The notes beneath the pieces are model-generated. The model worked only from the letters and a program-made list of their open reading frames with translations, was not told where the DNA came from and made no database searches. A program made the position numbers and the translations under genes. DNA of 64,000 bases, from positions 680,596 through 744,595 of the forward strand of contig BJOX01000233.1 of assembly GCA_009731375.1 (NCBI GenBank), in the 5' to 3' direction. Position 1 is the stretch's first letter. Every line of letters starts with the position of its first letter. Shown here one piece after another: positions 17,279 through 28,324 of this stretch. This DNA comes from Paulinella micropora (Eukaryota > Cercozoa > Imbricatea > Euglyphida).

Positions 17279-19975
17279 TCATTCCACCACCTCGAAACGA
17301 TTACCTTGAGTAGTGTCCGGGTAGGATGACGTATCGGTCTCCGAGGCAGTGTTGTAGGCCTGAGCTCGACCGAAATTTGGGTTGGAGCTTGCCCACGAGC
17401 CTCCTCCTCCTCTGGGTGGGGGGGCTGGAGCTCGAACAGCTCTCCCTCCATAAGGGGTATATCCCCGACCTCCTCCTCTTCCTCTCTGAGGGGTTCCCTG
17501 CCACCTCGAGGCTCCTCTCCATGTTCCTCGTCCTCGTCCTCCTCCTCCTCCTCCTCCTCGTCCTCCTGCTCCTGCTCCTCCTTCTCGTCCTCTTTGAGAG
17601 GCCTTTAAGTTCTTTTGTCTCTCCCTTTCCTCCTTCTTCTCCTTCATCCTCTTCATGTAGGTAATGATTGCCTCTCGTAACTCCTCATCATCACACATAT
17701 TGGCATACCAACCTTCGTTCACAGCGGCAATCTGAAGCATATTGAAAAGGCCCGGTTCCTTGCCTTCCGTCCTGCTCAGAAAATTTGCCCTTGCTGTTGG
17801 GTTCTGCCTATCATGATTGAAAGAGCAGTCTCTGTTCTCCATCTGTGCCTTACACTGCAAGCCCGCGAACCACCTCCAACATGCGGTCTTCAGGTCTGGC
17901 TCTCTCTGTCTCTTCCAACCGGCAACTCTGTTTGTGTACGTGGCTTGTGCGCCAACAGGTACACCGCCTGCCTGTGCCGTATGTGCCTCCGTGAGCGAGT
18001 CCATGTTTGAGCATGCACTCATCACTTCTTGAAACAGTGCTGACGGAGCAACGCTTTGAACCGTATTTTCGAACACGTGTGTCTCGAGGAAGTTCTTGGA
18101 CTTCACTGAGCTAAACGTCGAGCATTGTTGTATGAGCTGAGTAAGCTTACTCGGGTTAACTGTGTGTAACGCCGAAAAGAAATAGAGGATGATCGACTTG
18201 CGGCCATAGAATAGCCCATAGGAGGAAACTACCTCCGTAAGGGTCGCCGCCAAGCCAACAGCACTCCTCAAACTCATCGCCACTGTCTCAAAGATTTCAA
18301 ATCCTATGAGAGTACCAGTGCAGAGATGCTGGTATCCATGAGATTGAAAATATGAAATGAGTGTGGCCACCGCCAGTTCACACTGAGCGTCTAGGCCTGT
18401 TGCATTGTTTCTCTTAATCTCCTCCTTCTTTCTCAAAAACTTGTACTGTGTCAGATCAAATCCCTCCGAGACTAGAGATTGGTCAAAAACAGTAACAAGG
18501 GCCTCGTATTCCTGCGTTTCGTCGCAAGGAAAAGCCTTCATGCAGGCATTGATCTCTTTGAGCTTGCTCAAAAGCGAAGCATCAGAGTCTTTGTCTGAGC
18601 TCGTCTTGGCATATAGCATGAGACTTGCCACTCCTCCTTTCTTCCCCTTGAAGGCATTTATGATGTTCTGTCTGTCCTTCTTCTCCGTGTTTGTGACCAC
18701 CACCGTAGTTGAGCCCGAGGGTGCAGGGGCTGGTGGGGCAGGAGCTGGTGGGGTCAAATATGTCGGAGGGTGTGTCTTTGCACCACTCACTTTTGCTTTC
18801 ATTCTTTCCAGTCTCATCGTCTTCTCGAACTCCTCATTCTCTTTCGCCTTCTTCTTCTCAGATATCACCAGCTTTTGAGCATGAGTGATAAAGGCCACCA
18901 ATTCAGAAGCAGATCTGAGAAAATTATATTTCTCCACATATTGGTCAACACCTGCTTTGTTGGCGACCGGTGGTGCGTTACTAAGTGATTTAAGGACAGA
19001 GTGATCCTTGGTAGGAATCCATCTCTTCCATGCCTCCTTGTGCAGTAACGCACCCATCAACAGTCTGATCTTGGTCAGAACTCTGTCGGTCTTCTCTAAC
19101 TCATCAATCACAGGATGAGTTTCTCCTGCTGCCTTAATGCTTTTTTCCATCTCTGCCTTCCCCTCCTCCAAGGCCTTTATTTCCATTGTAAAAAAATGAA
19201 ATATGCCACTCGAGTTTTTCGAACCCAGATTGGTCTTCATTTTTGTTACATCGACTGCCTCCTGACCAGTCGCGAGGAATCTGGCCGTTGCTCTTGGGTT
19301 TGTGTACTGGAGGTAACCCTCACATCGTGGGCCGTATGTACGTTCCCAAATCAGGGTTTGAGTGTACACCCCAAAGATAGCATCGAGTAATTCAAGGTGG
19401 GTGTGTGTGTCCCCAAACTTGATATGCTGTATCTTCTTTCTCTCTTCTGGATCAGAGACCAGTTTGCCGAGGAGCTGTGCTGTGTTTGATAATAGGATAT
19501 AGACATCCTTTTTAGCACGACTTTTCTCTCTTCTTTGATCCTGAGGGATCCACACATAGGTATCCTTCTCTACCCCCATCTTGTTATCAAACTCTTCTTT
19601 AGTGAGGTCATAGTGGTCTTGCACCCACTGTTGTTCCTCCACTGTGATCTCCTCTCCATCACTATGAATCAAGTCGATCATTTTTCGTCCTCCTCCTCCC
19701 GTGTAGGCAGGTGGTAAGGGATTACCATATGCTCCTCCTCCTCCCGTCTCTTCTTGTTCAAATCCTCCTTCATCTTCGTCTCCTCCATATCTTCCTTCAT
19801 CATCCCAGCCCTCTTCTACTCCTCCTCCTACTCCTTCATCTCCTCCTCCTCCTTCATTCAATCCTCCTCCTCCTCCTTCATTCAATCCTCTTCCTCCTCC
19901 TCCTCCTGCTTCTTCTTCTTCTCTTCTTTGATCTGCCTCCGAGAATTCACTCACTTCGGCGGTCTCTGTCGACAT
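17279..19975 (-). CDS. gag: Gag-like protein of Ty3/gypsy element B, 898 aa
   Basis: This is homologous to the 835-aa gag of element A and has the same layout. An acidic, Gly/Glu-rich N-terminus (about 1-110) encodes long GAA/GGA runs. A helical central region follows, with the conserved GYQHLCTGTLIGFEIF block. A CCCH-type finger (C-x8-C-x8-C-x3-H) lies near residues 695-722, and an RGG-rich tail follows. The ORF is intact from the ATG at 19975 to UGA, which is followed by C and by pol in the same frame. The leader to the LTR is 786 nt. The gag is intact even though the element has been cut in two, so the rearrangement may be fairly young. Confidence 0.85.
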   Translation of the reverse strand: MSTETAEVSEFSEADQRREEEEAGGGGGRGLNEGGGGGLNEGGGGDEGVGGGVEEGWDDEGRYGGDEDEGGFEQEETGGGGAYGNPLPPAYTGGGGRKMIDLIHSDGEEITVEEQQWVQDHYDLTKEEFDNKMGVEKDTYVWIPQDQRREKSRAKKDVYILLSNTAQLLGKLVSDPEERKKIQHIKFGDTHTHLELLDAIFGVYTQTLIWERTYGPRCEGYLQYTNPRATARFLATGQEAVDVTKMKTNLGSKNSSGIFHFFTMEIKALEEGKAEMEKSIKAAGETHPVIDELEKTDRVLTKIRLLMGALLHKEAWKRWIPTKDHSVLKSLSNAPPVANKAGVDQYVEKYNFLRSASELVAFITHAQKLVISEKKKAKENEEFEKTMRLERMKAKVSGAKTHPPTYLTPPAPAPPAPAPSGSTTVVVTNTEKKDRQNIINAFKGKKGGVASLMLYAKTSSDKDSDASLLSKLKEINACMKAFPCDETQEYEALVTVFDQSLVSEGFDLTQYKFLRKKEEIKRNNATGLDAQCELAVATLISYFQSHGYQHLCTGTLIGFEIFETVAMSLRSAVGLAATLTEVVSSYGLFYGRKSIILYFFSALHTVNPSKLTQLIQQCSTFSSVKSKNFLETHVFENTVQSVAPSALFQEVMSACSNMDSLTEAHTAQAGGVPVGAQATYTNRVAGWKRQREPDLKTACWRWFAGLQCKAQMENRDCSFNHDRQNPTARANFLSRTEGKEPGLFNMLQIAAVNEGWYANMCDDEELREAIITYMKRMKEKKEERERQKNLKASQRGREGGAGAGGRGGGGGGGRGRGTWRGASRWQGTPQRGRGGGRGYTPYGGRAVRAPAPPPRGGGGSWASSNPNFGRAQAYNTASETDTSSYPDTTQGNRFEVVE

Positions 19976-20761
19976 GATGTCGTAGTAGTGATCAACAGGA
20001 GGACAGTGTCAGCTCCTATGTTTGGTTTTTGTTCGTTTGTGTTCTGTTCCTCCTTCAGTCGATTGACTAGTGAAGAGAGAAACTAATAGAGAGGGTAGGA
20101 TAAGATTCCCTGTCCTCTATGAAACACTGTTTGTATGTTTGTTTTTGTTTGAGAAAAATAGTCTTTGAGACTTTCTCCGATTTCTTGTTCTCCTTACTCA
20201 GATTACTTTCTCCTCCTTCTTTTCTATATTGTATCTAGTATGAGGCACTTGGACCTACACACAGATAGTAATAGAGAAGCTAGAAAAGCTCTCCTTGAGA
20301 AGTCGACAGTCGGTCGGATAGGTTCTCAGACCTACCTTTAGAAAACGATCAGAGATTTGCAAAAATACTCTGACGTATGTGTGAGATAATGCAGATAAAT
20401 GCACAAACTAGAAGGGTAGAGTGTTGTGCTCCTGTCCCTATGCTTGTTTGTGTTTTGTGTGTGTTCCTTCACTCTTCTGTCCACCTCCTTCTTCTTGGTC
20501 TCTGTGTGAGAACAGCAAGAACGACAGAGAGTTTGTATCTGATGTCTCCTTGTGAGCACACAGATACTGATTGGGCTAGAGGGTACGAGACACCTGCTTG
20601 AGACCAATCAAATTATTTGTTTTGTGAAAGAGTTATGAGGGAGCTGTGTTGGAGTATTTGTTTTCGTCTGACGTCCCCGTGTGAGACAGGTCAGTGAAAA
20701 TTCACTCTGTTGCCTGTGTGGCAAAGCAGAAAGAAATCACCCTAGTGATGTGGACTCCAAA
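19976..20761 (-). other. 5' leader of gypsy element B, with primer-binding site
   Basis: This untranslated leader lies between LTR and gag. The LTR-proximal TTTGGAGTCCACATC contains the TGGAGTC motif shared with element A and is the likely primer-binding site. No ORF is convincing. Confidence 0.6.
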
Positions 20762-20998
20762 TGTAATGCCCCCAACGATAGCTCGTAAAAAGTCGGTAAT
20801 ACAACCAAACACAGTCCTCAAGAATGAGAATGATGTCTCGTTGTATTAGCTCAGTGAAGCCAAAAAGGAAAACGGCAACAGACCAGGAATAAAATGGCAT
20901 CAGGTCCAATCAGGACAAATAATACTGAAAAACAAGCTGGTGCACCTGTCACCAGGAAAATGTATTTTTTACAGGCTATCCGGGGGGTGATGCCTGCA
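20762..20998 (-). repeat. 5' LTR of gypsy element B
   Basis: This 237-bp LTR begins TGCAGGCATC and ends GGGGCATTACA on the minus strand, so it has TG..CA ends. It is about 97% identical to the LTR at 29169-29404. The four bases immediately outside it are CACC in element orientation. Confidence 0.9.
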
Positions 20999-22212
20999 GG
21001 TGGGCGACTGTTAATCGATTGGTTTGAAGTTAATTTTTTAATATTTTTCAATAATTCTTTCATTAAATTAAATATTTTTACTTATGGTTTTGAAATATAT
21101 AATTTTCATATGATAAAGTTTAACGGATCAATGTTTATTATGCTAACGACCACTCGCCCATAGGAGAACTTACATATGAATGCAGTAACTTGCACGCACT
21201 GTCGTACGCGGCCAGATCTTCGTCTACCTCTGCTCCCAATGTAACACCCACGGTATACTACATCGTTTTTACGCTATTGATTTTTACGGGAATTCACTCG
21301 TGGAAGTGATTCCTTGTTATTAAATGTATTTTAAGATAAATTCTTATTATATTTCAGGTTTTAAATAATACATACTTCTGGTTTTAATGTTGTATTAGGA
21401 TAAATGGATATGACTCCTGGATAAGCTTGGAAGCTTAAATTATCTCATAGGGCCTTAAATCCTATATTTTACACTTAACTGTATACAGGAGTGGTGAAGG
21501 TTTTTTGGATGTAAATTACTGACACAAAGCTGTAGCATCCGTATTGAATAACCTCACACATTAATAGCGTTAACCTGATCCTTTTGTAGCGTATGTAGTA
21601 ACTGTTTGAAGATAAGGAAAATTGACACGGAAATTCCGTGAAATTTGGTCGTTTTTCCAGTGACTGGGAATTTATGGCTAAATAAGAGAAATTGCACTTA
21701 TGGGTTGTTGTTTGTGGTATTAATATGTTTTAGCATTTGTGCAGGTTACGGACGTAACGAAACGTGTCAGTTGACACTGTCAAAGGGACACTGCGTTTTT
21801 AGCGGTTTTTCCATTTGGCTTGTTGTTGGGGTTTAGACCTGACTTCATTTTCTTTTACAGAAGTGGATGTTAGTCTTGAACCAGTTGTGTTCAATCTTAT
21901 TATGAAATTCCTTTTTTACTATTGAGCTCGTAAGGGTAAGACCTCCGGTCTTAATACACCAAGCCCCCTGTTCAATCATTTGCTGGATTCTATTCTCAAC
22001 TGCTGTGTCAAGAACGATGACCACTCAGTTAATTGTTACTTTTGCAACGACTCGTGCCACACCAAGTGACACAAGAATCAGGCCGCACTTCATGCCAGCA
22101 CTCAGTTGGCGCAAAAGTAATTTTTGAGTGAATTCCTCAGGAGTCAACTTCATCACAGATGATTTATGCTTAAAAGCAAGGATGGTTAGAAATGATTAAA
22201 GTGAGTTTTTTT

Positions 22213-22262
<50 letters not shown>

Positions 22263-23251
22263 TTATGTTTAACTTTCTGAAACCTGGCCATCCCGGGCCA
22301 GCGCTTCCGGCCCCTCATTGTTGTTTAGTTCCGACGGCCCTTTGTGCAATTGTTTGGGCTCCCCACATTTGTAATTTTTATGCATAAAACTTCAATGTGA
22401 GCGCGGGAAGTTTTCAAACCTTGTAGTACATGGCTTGTTTTCAATTACTCAAACCTACTGTAGGCGCAGATAGGTAAATATGCGACCTTTCTTTATACCA
22501 CTATACACAGTGATGTATAGATGAGCTATCCCAGCCTAGATTTTTTCTATCCTCCAAATTCATTTAAGCAATTTGAAAAAGCTACTTCCCCAAGCAAAGG
22601 AAGAAGGTAAGGTAGTGGTGGAGTGTAGATAAGGAGTTCGGGAGGTGTCAGGAGTCTGCAGTACACAAAAACAGCAGTGAAACCTTGCACAGAGGCCCAC
22701 ACAGCGGCACGGCAAGACATTCGTTGTGTGTACGACTTTGACACCTAGAATAGGGTAATTGGTGACTGTGGGTTCATAAAGTGTGTCTCCAGCTGCAGTG
22801 GGGCAGAAACACTATAGTGTGCACTGGATTGATCGTCGACATATTGTCGAGCCAGAGGAGTGCTTTACAAGCACACCCACAGGAAGTGAAACGACCTACT
22901 GTCTGTTCCCTGCGGGCATTCCTATACTTAACCCCAATCCCTTAGGAGGAAAACGATAACCAATAGCACACTCAGACTCCAGTCTGTATAGCCACACGTG
23001 GTTAGCCTCACAAACGTTAGGAAAACGTAAGGAAGTGTAAGGAGGCTGAGGAAAACAGACAAACTAAGCATAAACAGAAACTTATTCAAATGGCATAAAA
23101 CATGTTTGCACAAAGTACATACATCCTACACCAAACGTGGTGGCCATCTCTTAAGGGGGTGGTAGGCCAGTCAGACAAGACATAGGCCAAGGGATTTGAG
23201 TGCAGAACAAACCGTTCACAGGAGAGCCAAAACGGAGGGTGTTTTGGGCGT
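20999..23251. other. Non-coding DNA between the two halves of the split element
   Basis: About 2.25 kb of mostly AT-rich unique sequence with a (CA)n(TA)n tract at about 22216-22258. No gene was recognised. Under the inversion model this was originally the 5' flank of the intact element. Confidence 0.6.
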
Positions 23252-26200
23252 ATGGACCTCTATGTCGTCCCCGGTTACCACGGGTCAATATTACTATCGT
23301 ATGACCAATTGGCTACGATGGGGGCTGTGATTGATTGCGCCGCACGGCGAGTGATATATGGAGTAAAAAGAGGAGAAGAGAACGATATTGATCCCTTCAA
23401 CGCTACTGACTCTTATGAGGCTTATGAGCTGAGTCTAGCGACGGATCACAAAAAGATGGCCATCGCACATGAGGCACTTGAGGTGTACGTTCACCCCCAT
23501 GTCGTAAGACCGGATGAACTGTCCTGGACCGACAATTGGGAATCCCAAGTGTGCACTGTCACAGTTCCGACATGCCATTGGGACAAAAAGTCTATTGATG
23601 ACTTAATCGAGAAGCGAAAGGAGGAGATTATATGTGTCGCACAAAGAAGCCCGTCGTTGGCGAGATTCGCGGAAGGAGTAGGAACAGATGTCCATATTAC
23701 TAACGGATACTGTTTCCATGCGAAAGTAGGAGAAGAAAAAAGGGAGGCGTTTGTACCAAGGAGAACGGGGCGAATCCCGGATACTCCACCAGAAACTATT
23801 AAAAGTTTTATTACTGATTTCTGGGGTGACGAGCCCACGTGGCCGCGTTCACTGTCTGAAGTGAAGAAATGCTTACGGACTTTATTCGAAAATAATAAGC
23901 CGTATACTATTATCCTGCCATATAATGAGAAGGCGATATGGGCGCAGGAAATAAGGGACCGGCTTATTGATCATCCTATACCGGTACCCTCTCGCAAGCA
24001 ACAGCTAGTGGTGGCTTGTCGTATGGGAACTCGTGAGCAGAGCAGTGCATACAAGCGGAAGCTCAGAGACCTCGACAAGTTGAAATTGATACCGCAAGCA
24101 TTCACATGCTTTGATGGTTTTTACACCCGTAAAGCTCCTTTGCAATACGCGAGACTCATTGACATGCTGGTGGAGCTCGGTAAAGATGATGAGCCGGACA
24201 CGGTCACGTATGAAAAGACGGGCCTAGATGATGTCTCGGAAGAGGACTTAGGCTTGGAGGAGGACAGAGAACCCCTCAAGCAACATAAGCAGATGTCTGA
24301 TGAAGATTTTCAAGAGGCGGCGCGGAAAATATTGGAAGAAGGAGTAGGCACGGAGAAGGAGAAGGAGCTTTTAAAAGCCAAATTAGAGGCGAACAAGGAA
24401 ATTTTTGACCCTCCACATGCAGGTGGTGTCAAGCCTGAAGATTTCACTGCGGTTATTTACAAAATACCGGGTGCGGAGCCGTCACCGGCACCACGAAGGG
24501 CGAATTTGAGTATACATGAGGCGAAGATAGCGGAGGAGCTAGCAAGACAGCTGCTCAATGAGGACTTTATTGAGAGATCAACATCCTCAATAGTCTCACA
24601 ACCGAGAATAGTGCCGAAGCCAGGAGGAGAATGGCGCCTGACAGTTAACTATGCTCGTGTTAACAAGGTGCTGGAGGAAGAGAGAAATCCTCTCCCGACA
24701 TTAGAAGAAGGAAGGAGAGTACTGCGGAATGCAAAATTCTATTCGGTCATTGACCTTAAGAATGGCTTCTGGCAGATACCACTGGAGGAAAAGTCCAGAT
24801 GGCTGACGGCGTTTGTGGTGGGTATGGAAATATACCAATGGAAAGTGCTTCCGATGGGCCTCAAGCAAGCCCCAGGACTTTTCCAGAAGGCGATGCAGAA
24901 GATGTTGAGCAGTCAGTACGATGATTTGTCTGACGGTGGCTTTATGAGAAGGCGGGGACAGAAGGCGGGAGAATATGCATTTTGCTATATCGATGACATT
25001 ATCGTATACTCTAACACAATGGAGGAGCATATCGATCATTTGTCCGATATATTCAGGCGCATCGGAGCTTTTGGCCTGAAGTGCAATCTAAAGAAGTGTC
25101 AACTTGCCAAGACGAGTGTGACATACTTAGGGTACGAGATCTCCCATAATCGAGTCTCGATATCCAAAGAGAAGAGGGAGGAGATTATGAATCGACCGAT
25201 ACCGAAGAACCGCACTGAATTGCACTCATTCCTTGCGATGGCGCAATACTATAGCCAGTTTATACCCGATTGGGGTGCAACACGGGCTAAAGTGGAGAAA
25301 ATGATAGATTTTGGAGACTTTGAGAAGTGGGACGAAGAGGCTTTGCAAGCGTTTCATGCGCTCAAAGATCTCATTTACAAAGACCCGAAAGACGGAGGAC
25401 TGGTGTTAACGATGCCCGACTTTACGAAACAATTCGTAGTCGATACAGACGCATCTAAGTTTGCGATTGGGGCTGTATTACAACAAGAGGATGAGGAGAA
25501 GAAATTACGCCCAATCATGTTTATTAGTAGGAAGTTGTGTGCGGCGGAGAGAAACTATTGCACAAGGCAAAGAGAGGCGTTGGCGGTAGTATGGGCCCTC
25601 AAGAGGCTCAGAGAGTATTTGTGGGGAGGACCTCAATTTACTGTCAGAACTGATCATCATAACCTGTTATGGTTGATGAATCATGAACAGACGGGACGGC
25701 TGGCGCGGTGGCAAGCGTTCTTGTCTTGTTTCGATTTTACAATGGTCCATCTACCGGGAAAGCGAAATGTGGTCGCTGATAGCCTCTCTAGGCTAGAGTT
25801 TAACTCAGAAGTATCGGCGTTGGTGTCCACGGTGGAGATGGAAGACTTGTCCACTGACAAGGTGTATGAGGTCAGCCACATTGAGGCGATGGAGATGGCG
25901 AGTGGAGTCCGATATGACCGCACAGGTCTACGGTACAGTCCACAAGGCCCGGATCACGGGATATGTTGTGAGCTACATACCCAGGAGGACGCTGAGTGGT
26001 CCTATGAGGTATATGAGAATGCGAAGGCGAACATAAGAGAGGAAGAGGAGACGCAGGAAGTTTATGCGGAGCCTCCTCAAGAGCGGAGAAGTGACCTAGA
26101 CGATGACCCGGAAAGAATCGGGGTACGGCTAGAAGATGGTACTATCCATATAGCCTCGCCTACCGCATGGAGGCAACAACAGGCTCAAGATCCGGAGTTT

Positions 26201-28324
26201 AAAGAACTGATACAGTTATATCAGAACCCGGATGAGCTACGGATGACGAAAGCGATCAAAGATCAGATGAAGGAGATGGGATGGAGAGATGGTCTACTGT
26301 GGTACAAGGGCCTTCACGGTCGCTATGCGTCACAGCCGGACAAATGGACCCTTTGGGTACCGGAGAGTCTGAGACGATTTATATTTGTCGCAGCCCACAA
26401 TTGCCCACTTTTGGCGCATCCGGGTCGACAACGAACTCATATGTTCGTAGCGAGGCGATTCTGGTGGAAGAAGATGAAGGATGAGATAGATCAGGCGGTG
26501 GATGCATGCATCCCGTGCAAGATCAACAAAACACCACGGAAGGCAAATTTCGGCCTGATTGGCGAATTTCCTCTTCATGCGGGGATGTTTGAGTTTATAC
26601 ACATTGATCATGTGGGACCTTTCCCAGAATCGAAGGATGGTTACAAATACCTCCTTACGGCTATTGACAGAGCCACCAACTATGTGTGGATCATCCCTGT
26701 CAAAGACGTTACCGGCAAGACGACGGCCGAGGCGCTGATCGATAGGATCATCTCACAGATCGGAGTACCAAGAAAGATATGTTCTGATCGAGGCTCGGAC
26801 TTTAATAACGAGGTCATCGACAAACTATCTAAGTATTACGGGATGAAATGGCAATATGTTACTGCCTATAACCCGCGAGCAAATGGGAAAATCGAGCGGG
26901 TACACAGACCCCTCAAAGCCTCGCTAAAGATGTATTGCACGAAGAAGGAGAATCAAAGAGCATGGGTCGAGGCAGCACCATCATTTGCGTTTGCAATGAA
27001 CTGTCTACCCTCTACGGCGTTAGGAGGCTCGAAGAGCTCAATCTCGCCATATCAGTTAGTATATGGGCGTGAGCCTGATATCCCGACTTCGCTCCTTCAC
27101 CCAAAAGACACTTGGGCGGATGCGGATGAGTTGTTTGGGATGAGACTTAGAGTGAAGATGGAGGCGGAACAAATAGTCAGGGCGCATAGAGAGGCGGAGC
27201 GCCGAAAGACTGATGCTGAAGGGGTGCGACAAGCGCACTTGGATCAGATCAAGTTCCAGGTCGGGGATATTGTACTATTGTACCATCCTCAAGTCCCGAA
27301 GGGAGTCAGCTCTAAGCTGTTCACTCACTGGAAAGGACCTTATCAGATTATGGAACAGACGGGACCTCTGAATTACAAGATCAGGGGTAGAGGGAAGGTG
27401 CAAATTGTGAATGTAAGAAGGCTGATTAAGTATGATCCCTTCTTACTGGAAGATGAATCCGTTGAGGAGGCGTTAAAACGGATGAAGGATGATTTCAAAG
27501 AGGTGCCGCCCATCCACAAGGAGGCTGGCATAGACCAAGACGATGCTTATCGGGCACCGATAGCTGAGAAGGAGGAGAGTGAGGTGGACAGCAAGGAGAA
27601 GACTGACCGCATAAGCGCGGTGGGGACTCAGTCCAAGTCTCCGCGAGAGCATAGCGGAAAGAAGGAGAAGATCACAGAGGCGCAGCTAAGGAGAGCGCGG
27701 AATGATCTTATCAACGACCAACCGAGGAAGGCGATGAGGTCGATGAGATCAAAGGACGTCCACCAGGAGGAGGAGGGGACGGACACTGACCCAAACGCGG
27801 GCAACGTTGAGATTGTCCATGAGCGATGGAAGGAAGGCGATGCGATAGCAACCATCGCATGGGTGAAAAATGTTTTCTATCTGATGAGACCAGCGGAACA
27901 ACATGTCGCTGATGACACTCTCTCAGACTTATACTTGATGCGGGTCGTGGCGGTCCCACGACAGATGCGTGTCACACGGACACTCAAAATATCATCAGCC
28001 GCAAAGATAGTACAACCGATACTCCAGTTCTGGAGAAGTATGGACCCGGTTGAGGATCCAAAGGCAAGACATTATCTGCCAGTATATAAAGACGCAAAAA
28101 GTCTCGAGACATGGGATGATACAATTACTCCCAGAGACAAGGATTACACTGCGTGGACCATTCAGACACTGCCAAGAGGAGTGCTTGATGTCCCTTTTGA
28201 ATTATCGTTGGGCGGAATCCCTAATAAGATCTGGGACATTCTCGAACAGTCAAAGTTCGATCTGACTTTTGTTGGTGGTCCTCCACCAGGCAAAGAAATC
28301 CGCGCCAGACGACGAAGGCAGTGA
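23252..28324 (+). CDS. pol: Ty3/gypsy Pol, element C half, 1690-codon ORF (5' truncated)
   Basis: The reading frame starts inside the retropepsin domain (LLSYDQLATMGAVID) because an inversion removed the upstream part; the ATG at 23252 is fortuitous. Reverse transcriptase lies at ~430-690 with YIDD near 577. RNase H starts near 729 (VDTDASK) and ends with the PGKRNVVADSLSR block. The integrase has an HHCC finger from ~1048 (HNCPLLAH..CIPC) and the catalytic triad in HIDH (~1117), SDRGSD (~1178) and GKIERVH (~1213). A GPY module lies near 1361 (HWKGPYQI). The order RT-RH-IN is that of Ty3/gypsy elements. After the GPY module come ~300 further residues: a charged linker and then a globular-looking domain of unknown function. 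No internal stop or frameshift is seen. Confidence 0.93.
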   Translation: MDLYVVPGYHGSILLSYDQLATMGAVIDCAARRVIYGVKRGEENDIDPFNATDSYEAYELSLATDHKKMAIAHEALEVYVHPHVVRPDELSWTDNWESQVCTVTVPTCHWDKKSIDDLIEKRKEEIICVAQRSPSLARFAEGVGTDVHITNGYCFHAKVGEEKREAFVPRRTGRIPDTPPETIKSFITDFWGDEPTWPRSLSEVKKCLRTLFENNKPYTIILPYNEKAIWAQEIRDRLIDHPIPVPSRKQQLVVACRMGTREQSSAYKRKLRDLDKLKLIPQAFTCFDGFYTRKAPLQYARLIDMLVELGKDDEPDTVTYEKTGLDDVSEEDLGLEEDREPLKQHKQMSDEDFQEAARKILEEGVGTEKEKELLKAKLEANKEIFDPPHAGGVKPEDFTAVIYKIPGAEPSPAPRRANLSIHEAKIAEELARQLLNEDFIERSTSSIVSQPRIVPKPGGEWRLTVNYARVNKVLEEERNPLPTLEEGRRVLRNAKFYSVIDLKNGFWQIPLEEKSRWLTAFVVGMEIYQWKVLPMGLKQAPGLFQKAMQKMLSSQYDDLSDGGFMRRRGQKAGEYAFCYIDDIIVYSNTMEEHIDHLSDIFRRIGAFGLKCNLKKCQLAKTSVTYLGYEISHNRVSISKEKREEIMNRPIPKNRTELHSFLAMAQYYSQFIPDWGATRAKVEKMIDFGDFEKWDEEALQAFHALKDLIYKDPKDGGLVLTMPDFTKQFVVDTDASKFAIGAVLQQEDEEKKLRPIMFISRKLCAAERNYCTRQREALAVVWALKRLREYLWGGPQFTVRTDHHNLLWLMNHEQTGRLARWQAFLSCFDFTMVHLPGKRNVVADSLSRLEFNSEVSALVSTVEMEDLSTDKVYEVSHIEAMEMASGVRYDRTGLRYSPQGPDHGICCELHTQEDAEWSYEVYENAKANIREEEETQEVYAEPPQERRSDLDDDPERIGVRLEDGTIHIASPTAWRQQQAQDPEFKELIQLYQNPDELRMTKAIKDQMKEMGWRDGLLWYKGLHGRYASQPDKWTLWVPESLRRFIFVAAHNCPLLAHPGRQRTHMFVARRFWWKKMKDEIDQAVDACIPCKINKTPRKANFGLIGEFPLHAGMFEFIHIDHVGPFPESKDGYKYLLTAIDRATNYVWIIPVKDVTGKTTAEALIDRIISQIGVPRKICSDRGSDFNNEVIDKLSKYYGMKWQYVTAYNPRANGKIERVHRPLKASLKMYCTKKENQRAWVEAAPSFAFAMNCLPSTALGGSKSSISPYQLVYGREPDIPTSLLHPKDTWADADELFGMRLRVKMEAEQIVRAHREAERRKTDAEGVRQAHLDQIKFQVGDIVLLYHPQVPKGVSSKLFTHWKGPYQIMEQTGPLNYKIRGRGKVQIVNVRRLIKYDPFLLEDESVEEALKRMKDDFKEVPPIHKEAGIDQDDAYRAPIAEKEESEVDSKEKTDRISAVGTQSKSPREHSGKKEKITEAQLRRARNDLINDQPRKAMRSMRSKDVHQEEEGTDTDPNAGNVEIVHERWKEGDAIATIAWVKNVFYLMRPAEQHVADDTLSDLYLMRVVAVPRQMRVTRTLKISSAAKIVQPILQFWRSMDPVEDPKARHYLPVYKDAKSLETWDDTITPRDKDYTAWTIQTLPRGVLDVPFELSLGGIPNKIWDILEQSKFDLTFVGGPPPGKEIRARRRRQ

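Noticed and set aside
16540-28324. Two independent truncated gypsy elements
   Set aside because: Complementary breakpoints, near-identical LTRs and matching 4-bp flanks fit one inverted element much better.
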